A program made the position numbers and the translations under genes. Positions 1 to 7,290 of a stretch of 7,611 nucleotides of DNA are shown here, piece by piece (the stretch's first letter is position 1; each line of letters opens with the position of its first letter). Under the pieces are notes generated by a model. That model saw only the letters and a program-made list of their open reading frames with translations, had not been told where the DNA came from and made no database searches. Source of the stretch: Verrucomicrobia bacterium UBA6354 (GTDB lineage Bacteria > Verrucomicrobiota > Kiritimatiellia > RFP12 > UBA1067); contig DJRS01000080.1 in NCBI GenBank assembly GCA_002440145.1, positions 1 to 7,611 of the forward strand. The letters run 5' to 3'.

Positions 1-30
1 CACGACATGATACACTTTTCGAGATCCCCG

Positions 31-60
31 TTGACAGGGTGCGAAGGATTATGATATAAT
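31..60 (+). promoter_or_regulatory. Consensus sigma70-type promoter upstream of the LamG gene
   Basis: A perfect -35 hexamer TTGACA lies at 31-36 and a perfect -10 hexamer TATAAT at 55-60, separated by 18 bp. A TG two bases upstream of the -10 (52-53) gives a near extended -10. Transcription would be expected to start around 66-68, leaving a leader of roughly 310 nt before the first convincing start codon at 378. Both hexamers match the housekeeping consensus exactly, so the promoter should be strong unless a regulator intervenes. No operator-like dyad is seen between the hexamers. Confidence 0.8.
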
Positions 61-66
61 CTGGGC

Positions 67-377
67 ATCCGAAACCGATGGAAGATGATGCGCTTGATGA
101 AGGTGCTGAATATTTGGCGGAAAGGAATCCGTCTGATGGATGGCTTTGCCGCGGCGGCGCAGGACGCACGAGAATGCGTTCTGTCGCGTTCCCTCGGTTT
201 TAATACCCCCCCCCCCCTAGTAGTTGACGAGGCGACAGGAGGCCGTTTAGAGGCCGCTGTGGACGCGATTCCAGGCGGGGTCGCGGAAGGGTGCTTTATG
301 TCGATGACATTCTCACGGATCGGGATGACGAATCGTGGGAAAACGGGATTCTTTTACTCACAAGAAGGAACTAATCA
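67..377 (+). other. Long 5' leader with a 12-C tract and a stem-loop
   Basis: This stretch separates the promoter from the LamG gene and contains no convincing gene. It has an uninterrupted run of 12 C at 206-217. It also has a stem-loop at 235-260, in which ACAG (235-238) pairs with CTGT (257-260) and GGCC (241-244) with GGCC (252-255), with a small bulge and a 7-nt loop. One frame stays open from ATG 85 to TGA 379-381 and overlaps the next ATG as ATGA. Its start lacks a well-spaced ribosome-binding site. Two other frames give acidic peptide-like stretches (78-203, and about 285-370), so a decayed gene is possible. No known riboswitch class was recognised. Confidence 0.5.
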
Positions 378-2174
378 ATGAAGAAAATGAGGATGCAATC
401 AACGGCGTTCGCGATCTTTGCTGGAGCGTCCCTGTGCGCGGCGAACCTTTCCGCCGACACGCTCGGATTCTGGGATTTCAGGGACGGTGCACCGGGCGCG
501 TCCGTCTCTGAGGTGAAGAGTTCAAACGAGAAGTTCACGGGCACGGCGGGGACGTCGAAAAATGGCGGCTCCCTTCCGACGTTCGCCTCCGATTCGCCGG
601 GCCGCCTCATCGTTTCCAGCCGTGATGCGACGGAACTGAGCGCCGCGCCGCAGTCCGTGGCGTTCCGCTATCCCGATCGCGCGAACCGCCAGAGCGGACT
701 CATCGACATCGGTGGTATTGCGGATGAACTTGTTGGCAAGGGGAGTTTCACGATTGAACTCTTCGTGAAGATGGACGAGACCTACCGGTACTGGATGGAG
801 GGCGACGGGAAATACGATCAGATCAGCAAGACCGTCCTTTATCTCGAAGCCCTGAAGGACGTGGGCGGATTCAAGATGATTGCGCCGAACAAGGTCATCG
901 ACTCCGGCGACGCGGCGGGCCATGCGCAGGGGTTTGCGTTCGAGGTGTATGGCCGCACGAGCGAGGCGGCGACGGTTGCCTGGAAAGCCTACAACTCGAC
1001 GGGCGACATCAGCGATGGGAAGTGGCACCACCTGGCCGTCGTCTACCGCGAAACGGACGGCGCGGCGCGGACGGGGACGCTCTCCTTCTATGTGGACTAC
1101 GGCATCATCGGCAGCCCGATCCCCTACGCCAACACTGGGTCGGCGGACACGGGGCTCAAGTTCCGCCTTGGCACGGGCTACAAAGATGCGAAAGGCGCTG
1201 AAAAGACGGATGTCGAACCGATCAACGCCTCGCTCGCGGCTCTGCGCGTCTCGTCGGGGGCTCTCGCCGTCGAGGACTTTGAGGTCGTGGACGAGAAGGG
1301 TAAGGCGGTCTTTGCAATCGGGTTCAACAAGGAGCCGGTTCAGGACGGCGAGAAGATCGGCACGTCAAAGGGCGATGTGAAGGATCTCGCGGTTTATTCC
1401 GGCGCCGGCCTGTCGCCGTCGGTCCGGATCGACTACGGGCTCCACCCGGAAGCCTTCCCGCAGTACGACGTGGCGAAAAGCCGCACGAACCGCCGCGTCC
1501 GCTGGGGCGGGAAGAAGATGTGGACGAATCTGGCCGGCTGCCATTTCCTCGGCTATTCGAGCCTTGTGGAGGGAACGGGAAACCGTCAGTTCGCGGGCAC
1601 GGCCCTGTGCGTGGCGGGGGCTTCGGACGTCCGCCAGAGTCCGCCGAGCTGGACGATGGAAGCGTTCGTCCGCGCGGAATACGACCAGACGATGGGCGAC
1701 GGGAACGGCGCGCTGCTATTCGGCAAGTCGGCGACGGATGAATTCAAGACTTCGGGGCAGGACTATCCGCGGTACTGCTGGATGCTGACGCGGACGAAGG
1801 CTTCGGACGGGAGCAAGTTGCGCCTTTCGTGGACGGAAGTCGCGGAAAACGGAACCTACACGGCGGACTCGGAGAAGAAGGTTGAAACGGACGCGAATTG
1901 CCTCGGCGACCGCAAGTGGCACCATGTCGCGCTTTCGTATGATCGGCCCTCGCGCATCTTTACGCTCTACGTGGACTATCAGTCCGTGCTGACGCAGACG
2001 GTCGGCGAAACGGGGCTTCTCGACAACCTTCGGGGCAGTTATTATTTCTCGCGCCTCGCGTGCTCGGCGGGCTTCGAAGGCTGGATGGACGAAATCCGCT
2101 TCACGAACGAAGCGCTCAAGCCGGAGGCGTTCGAGACGCTCGACCAGGCGGGCTTTGCCGTTATCTTCCGCTGA
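378..2174 (+). CDS. Secreted protein with two LamG/concanavalin A-like domains
   Basis: 598 aa. Residues 1-26 form a Sec signal peptide: a basic MKKMRM start, a hydrophobic core, and likely cleavage after NLSA. The protein has two homologous jelly-roll halves. The first (about 28-310) contains SFTIELFVK (123-131) and KWHHLAVVY (215-223), followed by FYVDY. The second (about 345-590) contains SWTMEAFVR (424-432), KWHHVALSY (513-521) and YVDY, ending in GWMDEIRFTNEAL. The strand, KWHH and GWMDEIRF pattern is typical of LamG/laminin-G-like folds, which usually bind glycans or proteins. No catalytic residues, transmembrane anchor or C-terminal sorting signal is visible, and the protein stops just after the second domain. 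The start at 378 has AAGGA at 365-369, 8 nt upstream. It has its own promoter and lies upstream of a glycosidase operon, so a role in glycan binding at the cell surface or in the periplasm is inferred. The ligand is unknown. Confidence 0.85.
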   Translation: MKKMRMQSTAFAIFAGASLCAANLSADTLGFWDFRDGAPGASVSEVKSSNEKFTGTAGTSKNGGSLPTFASDSPGRLIVSSRDATELSAAPQSVAFRYPDRANRQSGLIDIGGIADELVGKGSFTIELFVKMDETYRYWMEGDGKYDQISKTVLYLEALKDVGGFKMIAPNKVIDSGDAAGHAQGFAFEVYGRTSEAATVAWKAYNSTGDISDGKWHHLAVVYRETDGAARTGTLSFYVDYGIIGSPIPYANTGSADTGLKFRLGTGYKDAKGAEKTDVEPINASLAALRVSSGALAVEDFEVVDEKGKAVFAIGFNKEPVQDGEKIGTSKGDVKDLAVYSGAGLSPSVRIDYGLHPEAFPQYDVAKSRTNRRVRWGGKKMWTNLAGCHFLGYSSLVEGTGNRQFAGTALCVAGASDVRQSPPSWTMEAFVRAEYDQTMGDGNGALLFGKSATDEFKTSGQDYPRYCWMLTRTKASDGSKLRLSWTEVAENGTYTADSEKKVETDANCLGDRKWHHVALSYDRPSRIFTLYVDYQSVLTQTVGETGLLDNLRGSYYFSRLACSAGFEGWMDEIRFTNEALKPEAFETLDQAGFAVIFR

Positions 2175-2182
2175 ACCGGCGG

Positions 2183-2206
2183 CGTCCACCCGGCGGACGG
2201 TGGACG
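2183..2206 (+). terminator. Perfect 8-bp inverted repeat after the LamG gene; terminator or operator
   Basis: CGTCCACC (2183-2190) and GGTGGACG (2199-2206) are exact reverse complements around an 8-nt loop, starting 9 bp after the LamG stop codon. In RNA this would be a GC-rich hairpin at the transcript end. No U-tract follows, so it is not a classical intrinsic terminator. The right arm contains the -35 hexamer of the next promoter (2201-2206), so the same dyad could act as an operator or tune read-through. Either role is inferred; only the dyad itself is seen. Confidence 0.4.
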
Positions 2207-2230
2207 GGAGAACCGCAAATAAGGTATAAT
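2201..2230 (+). promoter_or_regulatory. Predicted promoter of the FAD oxidoreductase / glycosidase operon
   Basis: A perfect -10 TATAAT lies at 2225-2230. A -35-like TGGACG (4 of 6 matches to TTGACA) lies at 2201-2206, with an 18-bp spacer, the same spacing as the promoter at 31-60. The predicted transcript start is about 2237, leaving a short leader to ATG 2260. The weaker -35 sits inside the right arm of an inverted repeat, which suggests possible regulation at this point. Confidence 0.65.
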
Positions 2231-2259
2231 AGGGACGAAATTGAAAACGGAGCAGGAAT

Positions 2260-3069
2260 ATGGAACGACGGGAGTTTCTGAAACTGTCGCTTGCTGGCGG
2301 CGTGGCGATGCTGTTCGACGCGCCGTCCTTCGCGTCGGCGCTCGCGCGGGACGGCCGCCCCAAGACGCTAGTCCTGGGCGGCGGCGCGTTCGCGCTCGGC
2401 TATGCGCTCGCCCATCCGGGCGAGACGCTCGTATTGGAGCGCGGCATCCATCTCGCGGCGGACTTCGCCTGCACGTGCGGTCCGCTTGAACCCGGCGAAC
2501 CGAAGACGACCCTCGGACGCGAACTTCTGGCTGGACTTGAGAAGTGTGGCATTCTTGCGGAAGGCAAGTTGGAACTGCCGCCTCTCGCCGATTTCATGAG
2601 CGTCTTCTTTGCCGATCACGGCGGCAAGGCGTTCCTGAACGCCGAACTCGCCGCGCTCGAGAAGTCGTCCCGCGGGTATCGCGTGAAGATTTATGGCGGC
2701 GCGGCGGACGGGTTTTCCGAATTCACCGTCGGGAAGGTGATTGATACGACGGATGCCGGCTTCCGAAACGCCGGCGCGGATGCCATCGTTGGCAAGCGCT
2801 TCGGCGGCATAGGGCCGGGCGGTTACTTCACCGCGGATCTGCCCGCCGGGGCAGACTGGCACACGGCGCGGCTCGCGCTCTACAAGGCGTGGGAGGCGAC
2901 GGACCGGAAGCCGGAGGAACTGCTGACCGAGGTGAACGCCCTGAAATGCCTCTACGCGAAGGGGCGTATCGTGCGCCGCCGGAAGGACGGCTGCGTCTGG
3001 GTTCCGTCCGCCCAGTTTCCGACGCTCGTCAACGCATTCGAGGAGGGCTTTGCATGGAAATCCGTCTGA
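2260..3069 (+). CDS. Tat-exported FAD-binding oxidoreductase-like protein
   Basis: 269 aa. The N-terminus has a twin-arginine signal: ERREFLK at residues 2-8, a moderately hydrophobic stretch, and an ASA cleavage site near residue 27. The mature protein opens with a Rossmann dinucleotide fold. The strand TLVL leads into glycine-rich GGGAFALG (40-47), and the second strand LVLERG ends in acidic E60. A later IDTTDAG (161-167) resembles the IDATG motif of FAD_oxidored-type flavoproteins. The C-terminal catalytic half of that family is absent, so this is a short form. Tat export fits a protein that must load FAD in the cytoplasm before crossing the membrane. The start has GGAG at 2249-2252, 7 nt upstream. 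The gene overlaps the next flavoprotein gene by 16 bp, implying coupled synthesis and perhaps a complex. The substrate is unknown. It could also be a non-catalytic cofactor-binding subunit. Confidence 0.75.
   Translation: MERREFLKLSLAGGVAMLFDAPSFASALARDGRPKTLVLGGGAFALGYALAHPGETLVLERGIHLAADFACTCGPLEPGEPKTTLGRELLAGLEKCGILAEGKLELPPLADFMSVFFADHGGKAFLNAELAALEKSSRGYRVKIYGGAADGFSEFTVGKVIDTTDAGFRNAGADAIVGKRFGGIGPGGYFTADLPAGADWHTARLALYKAWEATDRKPEELLTEVNALKCLYAKGRIVRRRKDGCVWVPSAQFPTLVNAFEEGFAWKSV
3041..3046 (+). promoter_or_regulatory. Shine-Dalgarno site that sets the start of the second flavoprotein gene
   Basis: AGGAGG lies 7 nt before ATG 3054, inside the end of the preceding gene. It is a full anti-16S match. 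It supports starting at 3054 rather than at the in-frame ATG 2889, whose extra 55 residues would be an Arg/Gly/Pro-rich shadow of the upstream gene. The position implies translational coupling between the two flavoprotein genes. Confidence 0.75.
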
Positions 3070-4874
3070 CGGTCAACGGGAAGGCGACGGTCCGGCGGGC
3101 CGGGAAGGCCCCCGGATTCGCCGCGTCGTACGATGTCGTCGTGGCCGGGCTCGGTACGGCGGGGGCCGAAGCCCTGATGCACTGCATCGCCAGGAAGCTG
3201 AAGACGTTCGGCATTGAGAGGCAGAACGGCATGGGCGGACTCTCGACGATCGGCGGCATCTGCTTCGGCGGCGGGCTGAACCGGCGGCTGCGCGACTGCG
3301 AGCAGGCAGCGTCCGCGGCGGATGTCGCCTACGGAACCGTGATCGCCGGCGTGTGGACAGAGGGGCGGCGGATCGTCGGCGTCCGGACGCTCGCGAACGG
3401 AATCGTGCGCGACGTCGCCGCGGCGGTCGTGATTGACGCGACGGGGAATGCGACCGTGGCGCGGATGTGCGGGTGTGGACTCCGGAAGGGTCGGGCGTTC
3501 GACGGCGTGATGGCCCCGTGTGCGCGCGCGGAAGTCTGGCTGGACGACGGCAAGCAGACTCCGCGCCCGATCTACCGGAACTTCCCCGATGACCTCTCGC
3601 GTTCGGCGGAAGACTACTCGGCGACGGCGACGAAACTCGCGAGAAGCCGGCACGGGTTCTGGCTGTCGCAGAAGGCGCAGGGGCGGATGCTCCGCCCGTC
3701 CGCCGTGATCGGGGCGCGCGAGGAAGTGCGCGTCGAGACGGAGGAGATCGCGTCGATGGCGGACGCGATCGCGGGGAAAGTGTTCCCAAATCCGCTGTTC
3801 TTCGCCTGCGAGCCAGAGGATCTGCCCGTCTACTACGAGGATCACGTCTTCGAGTCGAAGGAGATCCGGAACTGGAAGGTGCACTGCGGACTGCCGATGT
3901 TCTACTATCCGTCGTCCGTCCCCTACGGGACGATCGTCGCGAAGGGGATGGAGAACCTGCTCGTGCCGTCGAAGCATTTCGGCGTGGCGCACGACCTGGG
4001 CGGCAGTCTGCGGATGCAGCCCGAGATGCGCAAGACGGGTGTCGCCGCCGCGCTGGCCGCCTTTCTGATGCTGCGGCTGAAATGCGCCGCGAAGGACGTG
4101 CCGTATGCGGAACTGAAGCCGCTTCTCGAGGAGACGGGTTGCCTGAAGCCGGCGCGGGATACGCGCGTGAACACCATCCACGGCAAGAAGTTCGGGCCGC
4201 TGACGGACGAGGAGGTCGTCGCGGCGCTTCGCACGGACGTCACCCGGACGGCGGAGTGGTGGCAGGGACCGCGGGGCGAGGCGACGGGGAGCGCCGCAGA
4301 GCGGGCCGCCTACGCGCTCTGGACGGCGTGGGAGCGCGGCGTCCGCGGCCCGGAGGCGTCGAAGACCGCCCTGGCGGAGAAGCTTTTCGCCGCGCTCGGC
4401 AAAACGCCGCGGCACGACGGGAACTTCGCGTTGGCGCTCGCGCTGATGGACGATGCCCGCGCCGTACCCGTCCTGCGCGACCTTGTCGCCCATCCCGGCG
4501 GACCGGCCGACCCCGTGGTGGCGGGGGCGTTCCCGAACCGCATCAAGGCGATCGACATGCTCGGACGCTTCGCCGACGTGGAGAGCGTCCCGGTCCTGGT
4601 GGAGATTGTCGCGGACGGGGCGCGGACCTTTACGGCGGGGCTTGCCGATGCGGGGTCGTTCGGCGGCGGCGACACGATGTGCCGCTTCCAGGCCCTCGCC
4701 TACGCCCTCACGGCCCTGCAGGCGATCTGGGCGAAGCACCCCGACCGGCAGACGGCGTTGCGGACTTCAAGGCTCCAGGCGAAACTGCCGCCGTTCAAGT
4801 CGCACCTTGACGGCTACGACCTCGGCGAACGGTTGCGGCGGGTTGGACTCGTTCCACGGAAAGGAAGAAAATAA
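3054..4874 (+). CDS. FAD-dependent oxidoreductase with a C-terminal HEAT-like helical region
   Basis: 606 aa from ATG 3054. After about 25 residues comes an FAD-binding Rossmann fold: YDVVVAGLGTAG (26-37, GxGxxG), E55 closing the second strand, and GGLSTIGG (61-68). IDATGNA follows at 127-133, GARE at 220-223, and a C-terminal FAD motif in SLRMQPEMRKTGVAAA (318-333). This order matches FAD_oxidored-type proteins. Only about 58 residues separate GGLSTIGG from IDATGNA, which I judge clearly shorter than usual for the family. From about 400 to 600 the sequence is helical, with HEAT-like pairs such as AVPVLRDLVAH and ESVPVLVEIVADGA. No signal peptide is visible, although its coupled upstream partner has a Tat signal, so it may be cytoplasmic or exported as a passenger of that partner. 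The glycosidase gene starts one base after its stop, suggesting a role in sugar oxidation. The substrate is not determinable from sequence. Confidence 0.8.
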   Translation: MEIRLTVNGKATVRRAGKAPGFAASYDVVVAGLGTAGAEALMHCIARKLKTFGIERQNGMGGLSTIGGICFGGGLNRRLRDCEQAASAADVAYGTVIAGVWTEGRRIVGVRTLANGIVRDVAAAVVIDATGNATVARMCGCGLRKGRAFDGVMAPCARAEVWLDDGKQTPRPIYRNFPDDLSRSAEDYSATATKLARSRHGFWLSQKAQGRMLRPSAVIGAREEVRVETEEIASMADAIAGKVFPNPLFFACEPEDLPVYYEDHVFESKEIRNWKVHCGLPMFYYPSSVPYGTIVAKGMENLLVPSKHFGVAHDLGGSLRMQPEMRKTGVAAALAAFLMLRLKCAAKDVPYAELKPLLEETGCLKPARDTRVNTIHGKKFGPLTDEEVVAALRTDVTRTAEWWQGPRGEATGSAAERAAYALWTAWERGVRGPEASKTALAEKLFAALGKTPRHDGNFALALALMDDARAVPVLRDLVAHPGGPADPVVAGAFPNRIKAIDMLGRFADVESVPVLVEIVADGARTFTAGLADAGSFGGGDTMCRFQALAYALTALQAIWAKHPDRQTALRTSRLQAKLPPFKSHLDGYDLGERLRRVGLVPRKGRK

Positions 4875-4875
4875 G

Positions 4876-7248
4876 ATGAACGGAAGATTGATCGCAGGGC
4901 TGGTCGCGCTTGTGTTGGCCGGTACCCCCCTCGCCGGGCGCGGCGGTGTCGCCCGTACGGGAATGGCCGGAAAGATCGTCCTGGAGACCCCGGGCATAGA
5001 ACTTGTTCCCCGTTCCTTTCTGCCGGGGTGGCGGGAGACGGCGGGCTTCGGCGGCGAGGTGAAGAATGGTGCGGTGCCGTTCGGATTCCAGTTTGACGGC
5101 GCGCGGGCGGACGGAACGGCCACATTCTCCACCATGACGAACGGCGCCGTCTCGGCCCGTTGGCGGCTGGCGGTTGAAAAGCCGGTGCGCGTTGAACAGC
5201 TTTTCATCGGGACGGGAAATCTGCCCGTAGGAATCTGGAACGGCGGCTCGTACGTGCTTGACGGCGAGGAGAGACCGTTCCCGTCGCCGGGGTCGAACTT
5301 TCACTTCGGATGGAAGAAGAACGCGCGGAGCCTGGCGCTCAAGGACAAGGCCGGACGGCTGCAGGTGAACCTTGCGTTCAAGTCGCCGCTCGCCGTCATG
5401 TTCCAGGACAACCACAAGTTTGACGGGGGTGTCGAACTGCGCCTTGTCGCCGCAGACCGCGACCTTGCGCCGGGGAAACCCGTTGAATGGGAGATGACGA
5501 TCTCGTGCTGCGCGCCGCTGGAACTTGAAATTGCGAAGCCGTTCGTCGTGAAGGCGGACGGAATGTGGCTGCCGTTTTCCGTCAAGCGCGGCATCGTGAA
5601 GGGAAGCGCGCTCGACTTTTCGGAGATTAGCGGACTGGACGCGCCGGCGGGCAAGTACGGCCGCGTGGTCGTCAGGGACGGACACTTCGAGTTCGCGGAC
5701 AGGCCGGGCGTGCCGCGCCGGTTCTACGGCGTGAACCTCTGCTTCGGCGCGAACTACTTCCAGACGCCGGAGACGGCAGATCGCTTTGCCGGGGAGATGG
5801 CGCGGCGTGGCTACAACGCGATTCGGCTTCACCACCACGACGGAATGCTCGTCGAAAAGATGAAGGACTCGACGACGATCAATCCCCAGCGGATGCGCGA
5901 ACTCGACGCACTCGCGGCGGCGTTCATCAAGCACGGCATCTACATCACGACCGACCTCTATGTTTCGCGTCCCGTGCCGTGGAAGGAGATTGGCGAGGAG
6001 AAGCCCGGCATGATTCCCGTTCGCGACTACAAGATGCTGGTGCGCGAAAACGAGGCGGCGTACTCGAACCTGTGCGCCTTTGCGAAGAACTGGTTGTCGC
6101 ATACGAACGAATTCACGGGCCGGAGTTGGGCGGACGAACCGGGTGTCGCGTGGATTTCGCTTGTCAACGAAAACTGTCCCGACAACTTCCGTGCCAATCT
6201 CGACGATGCGGGTCGTGCCGCCTATGTCGAATTGGAGAACCGGTTTTATGCGCGGCTGACCAAATTCCTGCGGGAGGAAGTCGGTGCGCGCCAGCTCTTC
6301 ACAGACTTGAACGGTTGGAGCTGCAGCCCGTCCTGGAAGCCCTGCCGCGACGCTTTTGATTACGTGGATATGCATTTCTACGTGGATCATCCGCGCTTTC
6401 TGGAGCAGGGCTGGCGGTTGCCGAGCGACTGCAAGAACGAGATTCCTTTCTCGCCCCATTCGCCGCAGGGTGCGAACTGGGCGGGAAAGTGCGCGATTCC
6501 AGGCAGACCGTTCACGATCACTGAATGGAATTTCTCCGCGCCGGGAAACTACCGCGGTGTCGGCGGCATTGCAACCGGGGCCTGGGCCGCGCGCGAAAAC
6601 TGGGACGGGCTCTGGCGGTTCGCGTGGAGCCATTCCGCCGAGGGCGTGCGGAATCCCTGCGGACAGGCGGTCGGGTATTTCGACATGTCGGGGGATCCGC
6701 TTTCGCTGGCGGGCGAGCGCGCCTCCATGTGCCTCTTCCTCCGCGGCGATCTCGCGGCGGGCGATGCGGAGGCGTTGCGGATCGACGGACGCGCCGGGAC
6801 GATGTTCCTGGATACGCCGCATACGGCGGGCGGGTTCGTCCGTAGCGGCGTGATAAGGGCGGGGGTGTTCACGGCGGACATCGGCCCGCACGTGTCCCCG
6901 GCCACCGTCTGGGCCAGTTCGCTGGACCGCAAGCCGCTTGCGCAGTCCGACCGCATCCTCGTCACGCACCTGACGGACGTCCAGAACACGGGGGCGCGCT
7001 TCGCCGATGCGTCGATGCGCGTTCTGCTCGACTGGGGCGGACTGCCGCACCTCATGCGGCGCGGACGGGCGGCTGTTTCGCTCGCCTTGGAGAGCGGCGC
7101 GTTTACGGTTTATGTTCTTGATGCGGACGGCTCGCGGCGGAATGAGGTTCCGGCAACCTATCAAGATGGGAAGCTTTCCTTTGTCGCAGACGTGGCCCGC
7201 GATCCGGGGACGGCCTCCTATCTTTACGAGATTGTCCGCCGTCCGTAG
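4876..7248 (+). CDS. Secreted clan GH-A (GH5-like) glycoside hydrolase
   Basis: 790 aa from ATG 4876, with AAGGAAG at 4861-4867. The in-frame ORF extends further upstream, but that part is a shadow of the preceding gene. Residues 1-20 look like a Sec signal peptide. A beta-rich N-terminal region spans about 30-265. A TIM barrel starts near FYGVNLCFG (283-291) and runs to about 650. Clan GH-A landmarks appear in order: RLHHHD (317-322) on an early strand; LVNEN (429-433), with E432 as the likely acid/base after the conserved Asn; MHFYVDH (499-505), with His and Tyr near the active site; and ITEWNF (548-553), with E550 as the likely nucleophile. The two glutamates are 118 residues apart, normal for the clan. 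A beta-rich C-terminal region follows (about 660-790). It probably cleaves beta-linked glycans outside the cytoplasm by a retaining mechanism. The GH family and substrate cannot be assigned here. It is the last gene of the operon. Confidence 0.82.
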   Translation: MNGRLIAGLVALVLAGTPLAGRGGVARTGMAGKIVLETPGIELVPRSFLPGWRETAGFGGEVKNGAVPFGFQFDGARADGTATFSTMTNGAVSARWRLAVEKPVRVEQLFIGTGNLPVGIWNGGSYVLDGEERPFPSPGSNFHFGWKKNARSLALKDKAGRLQVNLAFKSPLAVMFQDNHKFDGGVELRLVAADRDLAPGKPVEWEMTISCCAPLELEIAKPFVVKADGMWLPFSVKRGIVKGSALDFSEISGLDAPAGKYGRVVVRDGHFEFADRPGVPRRFYGVNLCFGANYFQTPETADRFAGEMARRGYNAIRLHHHDGMLVEKMKDSTTINPQRMRELDALAAAFIKHGIYITTDLYVSRPVPWKEIGEEKPGMIPVRDYKMLVRENEAAYSNLCAFAKNWLSHTNEFTGRSWADEPGVAWISLVNENCPDNFRANLDDAGRAAYVELENRFYARLTKFLREEVGARQLFTDLNGWSCSPSWKPCRDAFDYVDMHFYVDHPRFLEQGWRLPSDCKNEIPFSPHSPQGANWAGKCAIPGRPFTITEWNFSAPGNYRGVGGIATGAWAARENWDGLWRFAWSHSAEGVRNPCGQAVGYFDMSGDPLSLAGERASMCLFLRGDLAAGDAEALRIDGRAGTMFLDTPHTAGGFVRSGVIRAGVFTADIGPHVSPATVWASSLDRKPLAQSDRILVTHLTDVQNTGARFADASMRVLLDWGGLPHLMRRGRAAVSLALESGAFTVYVLDADGSRRNEVPATYQDGKLSFVADVARDPGTASYLYEIVRRP

Positions 7249-7268
7249 TCTCTTGCAGACGCGGCGGA
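7235..7268 (+). terminator. Weak stem-loop across the glycosidase stop codon
   Basis: TCCGCCG (7235-7241) pairs with CGGCGGA (7262-7268), and inside that loop GTCT (7248-7251) pairs with AGAC (7257-7260). The structure spans the TAG stop codon at 7246-7248. No U-tract follows, so intrinsic termination here is doubtful. It is the only hairpin I can see between the operon and the repeat array. Confidence 0.25.
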
Positions 7269-7290
7269 TTGGCGAGCGGACCACACCGCC

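Noticed and set aside
85..381. 98-codon ORF in the leader
   Set aside because: No well-spaced ribosome-binding site, it includes the homopolymer, and the product resembles nothing recognisable. It is kept only as a possibility in the C-tract finding.
2628..2643. Inverted repeat GGCGTTC/GAACGCC
   Set aside because: It lies inside a coding region, is isolated, and is explained by the codons used. It has a 2-bp centre unlike the array units.
2952..4739. 595-codon minus-strand ORF
   Set aside because: It is antisense to two well-supported flavoprotein genes, rich in Arg, Pro and His, and shows no domain motifs. GC-rich codon bias on the + strand explains the open frame.
5399..5412. Possible stray copy of the array unit
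   Set aside because: TGTTCCAGGACAAC partly resembles the unit but lies within the glycosidase reading frame, lacks the GAAC half-site, and has no 22-bp partners.
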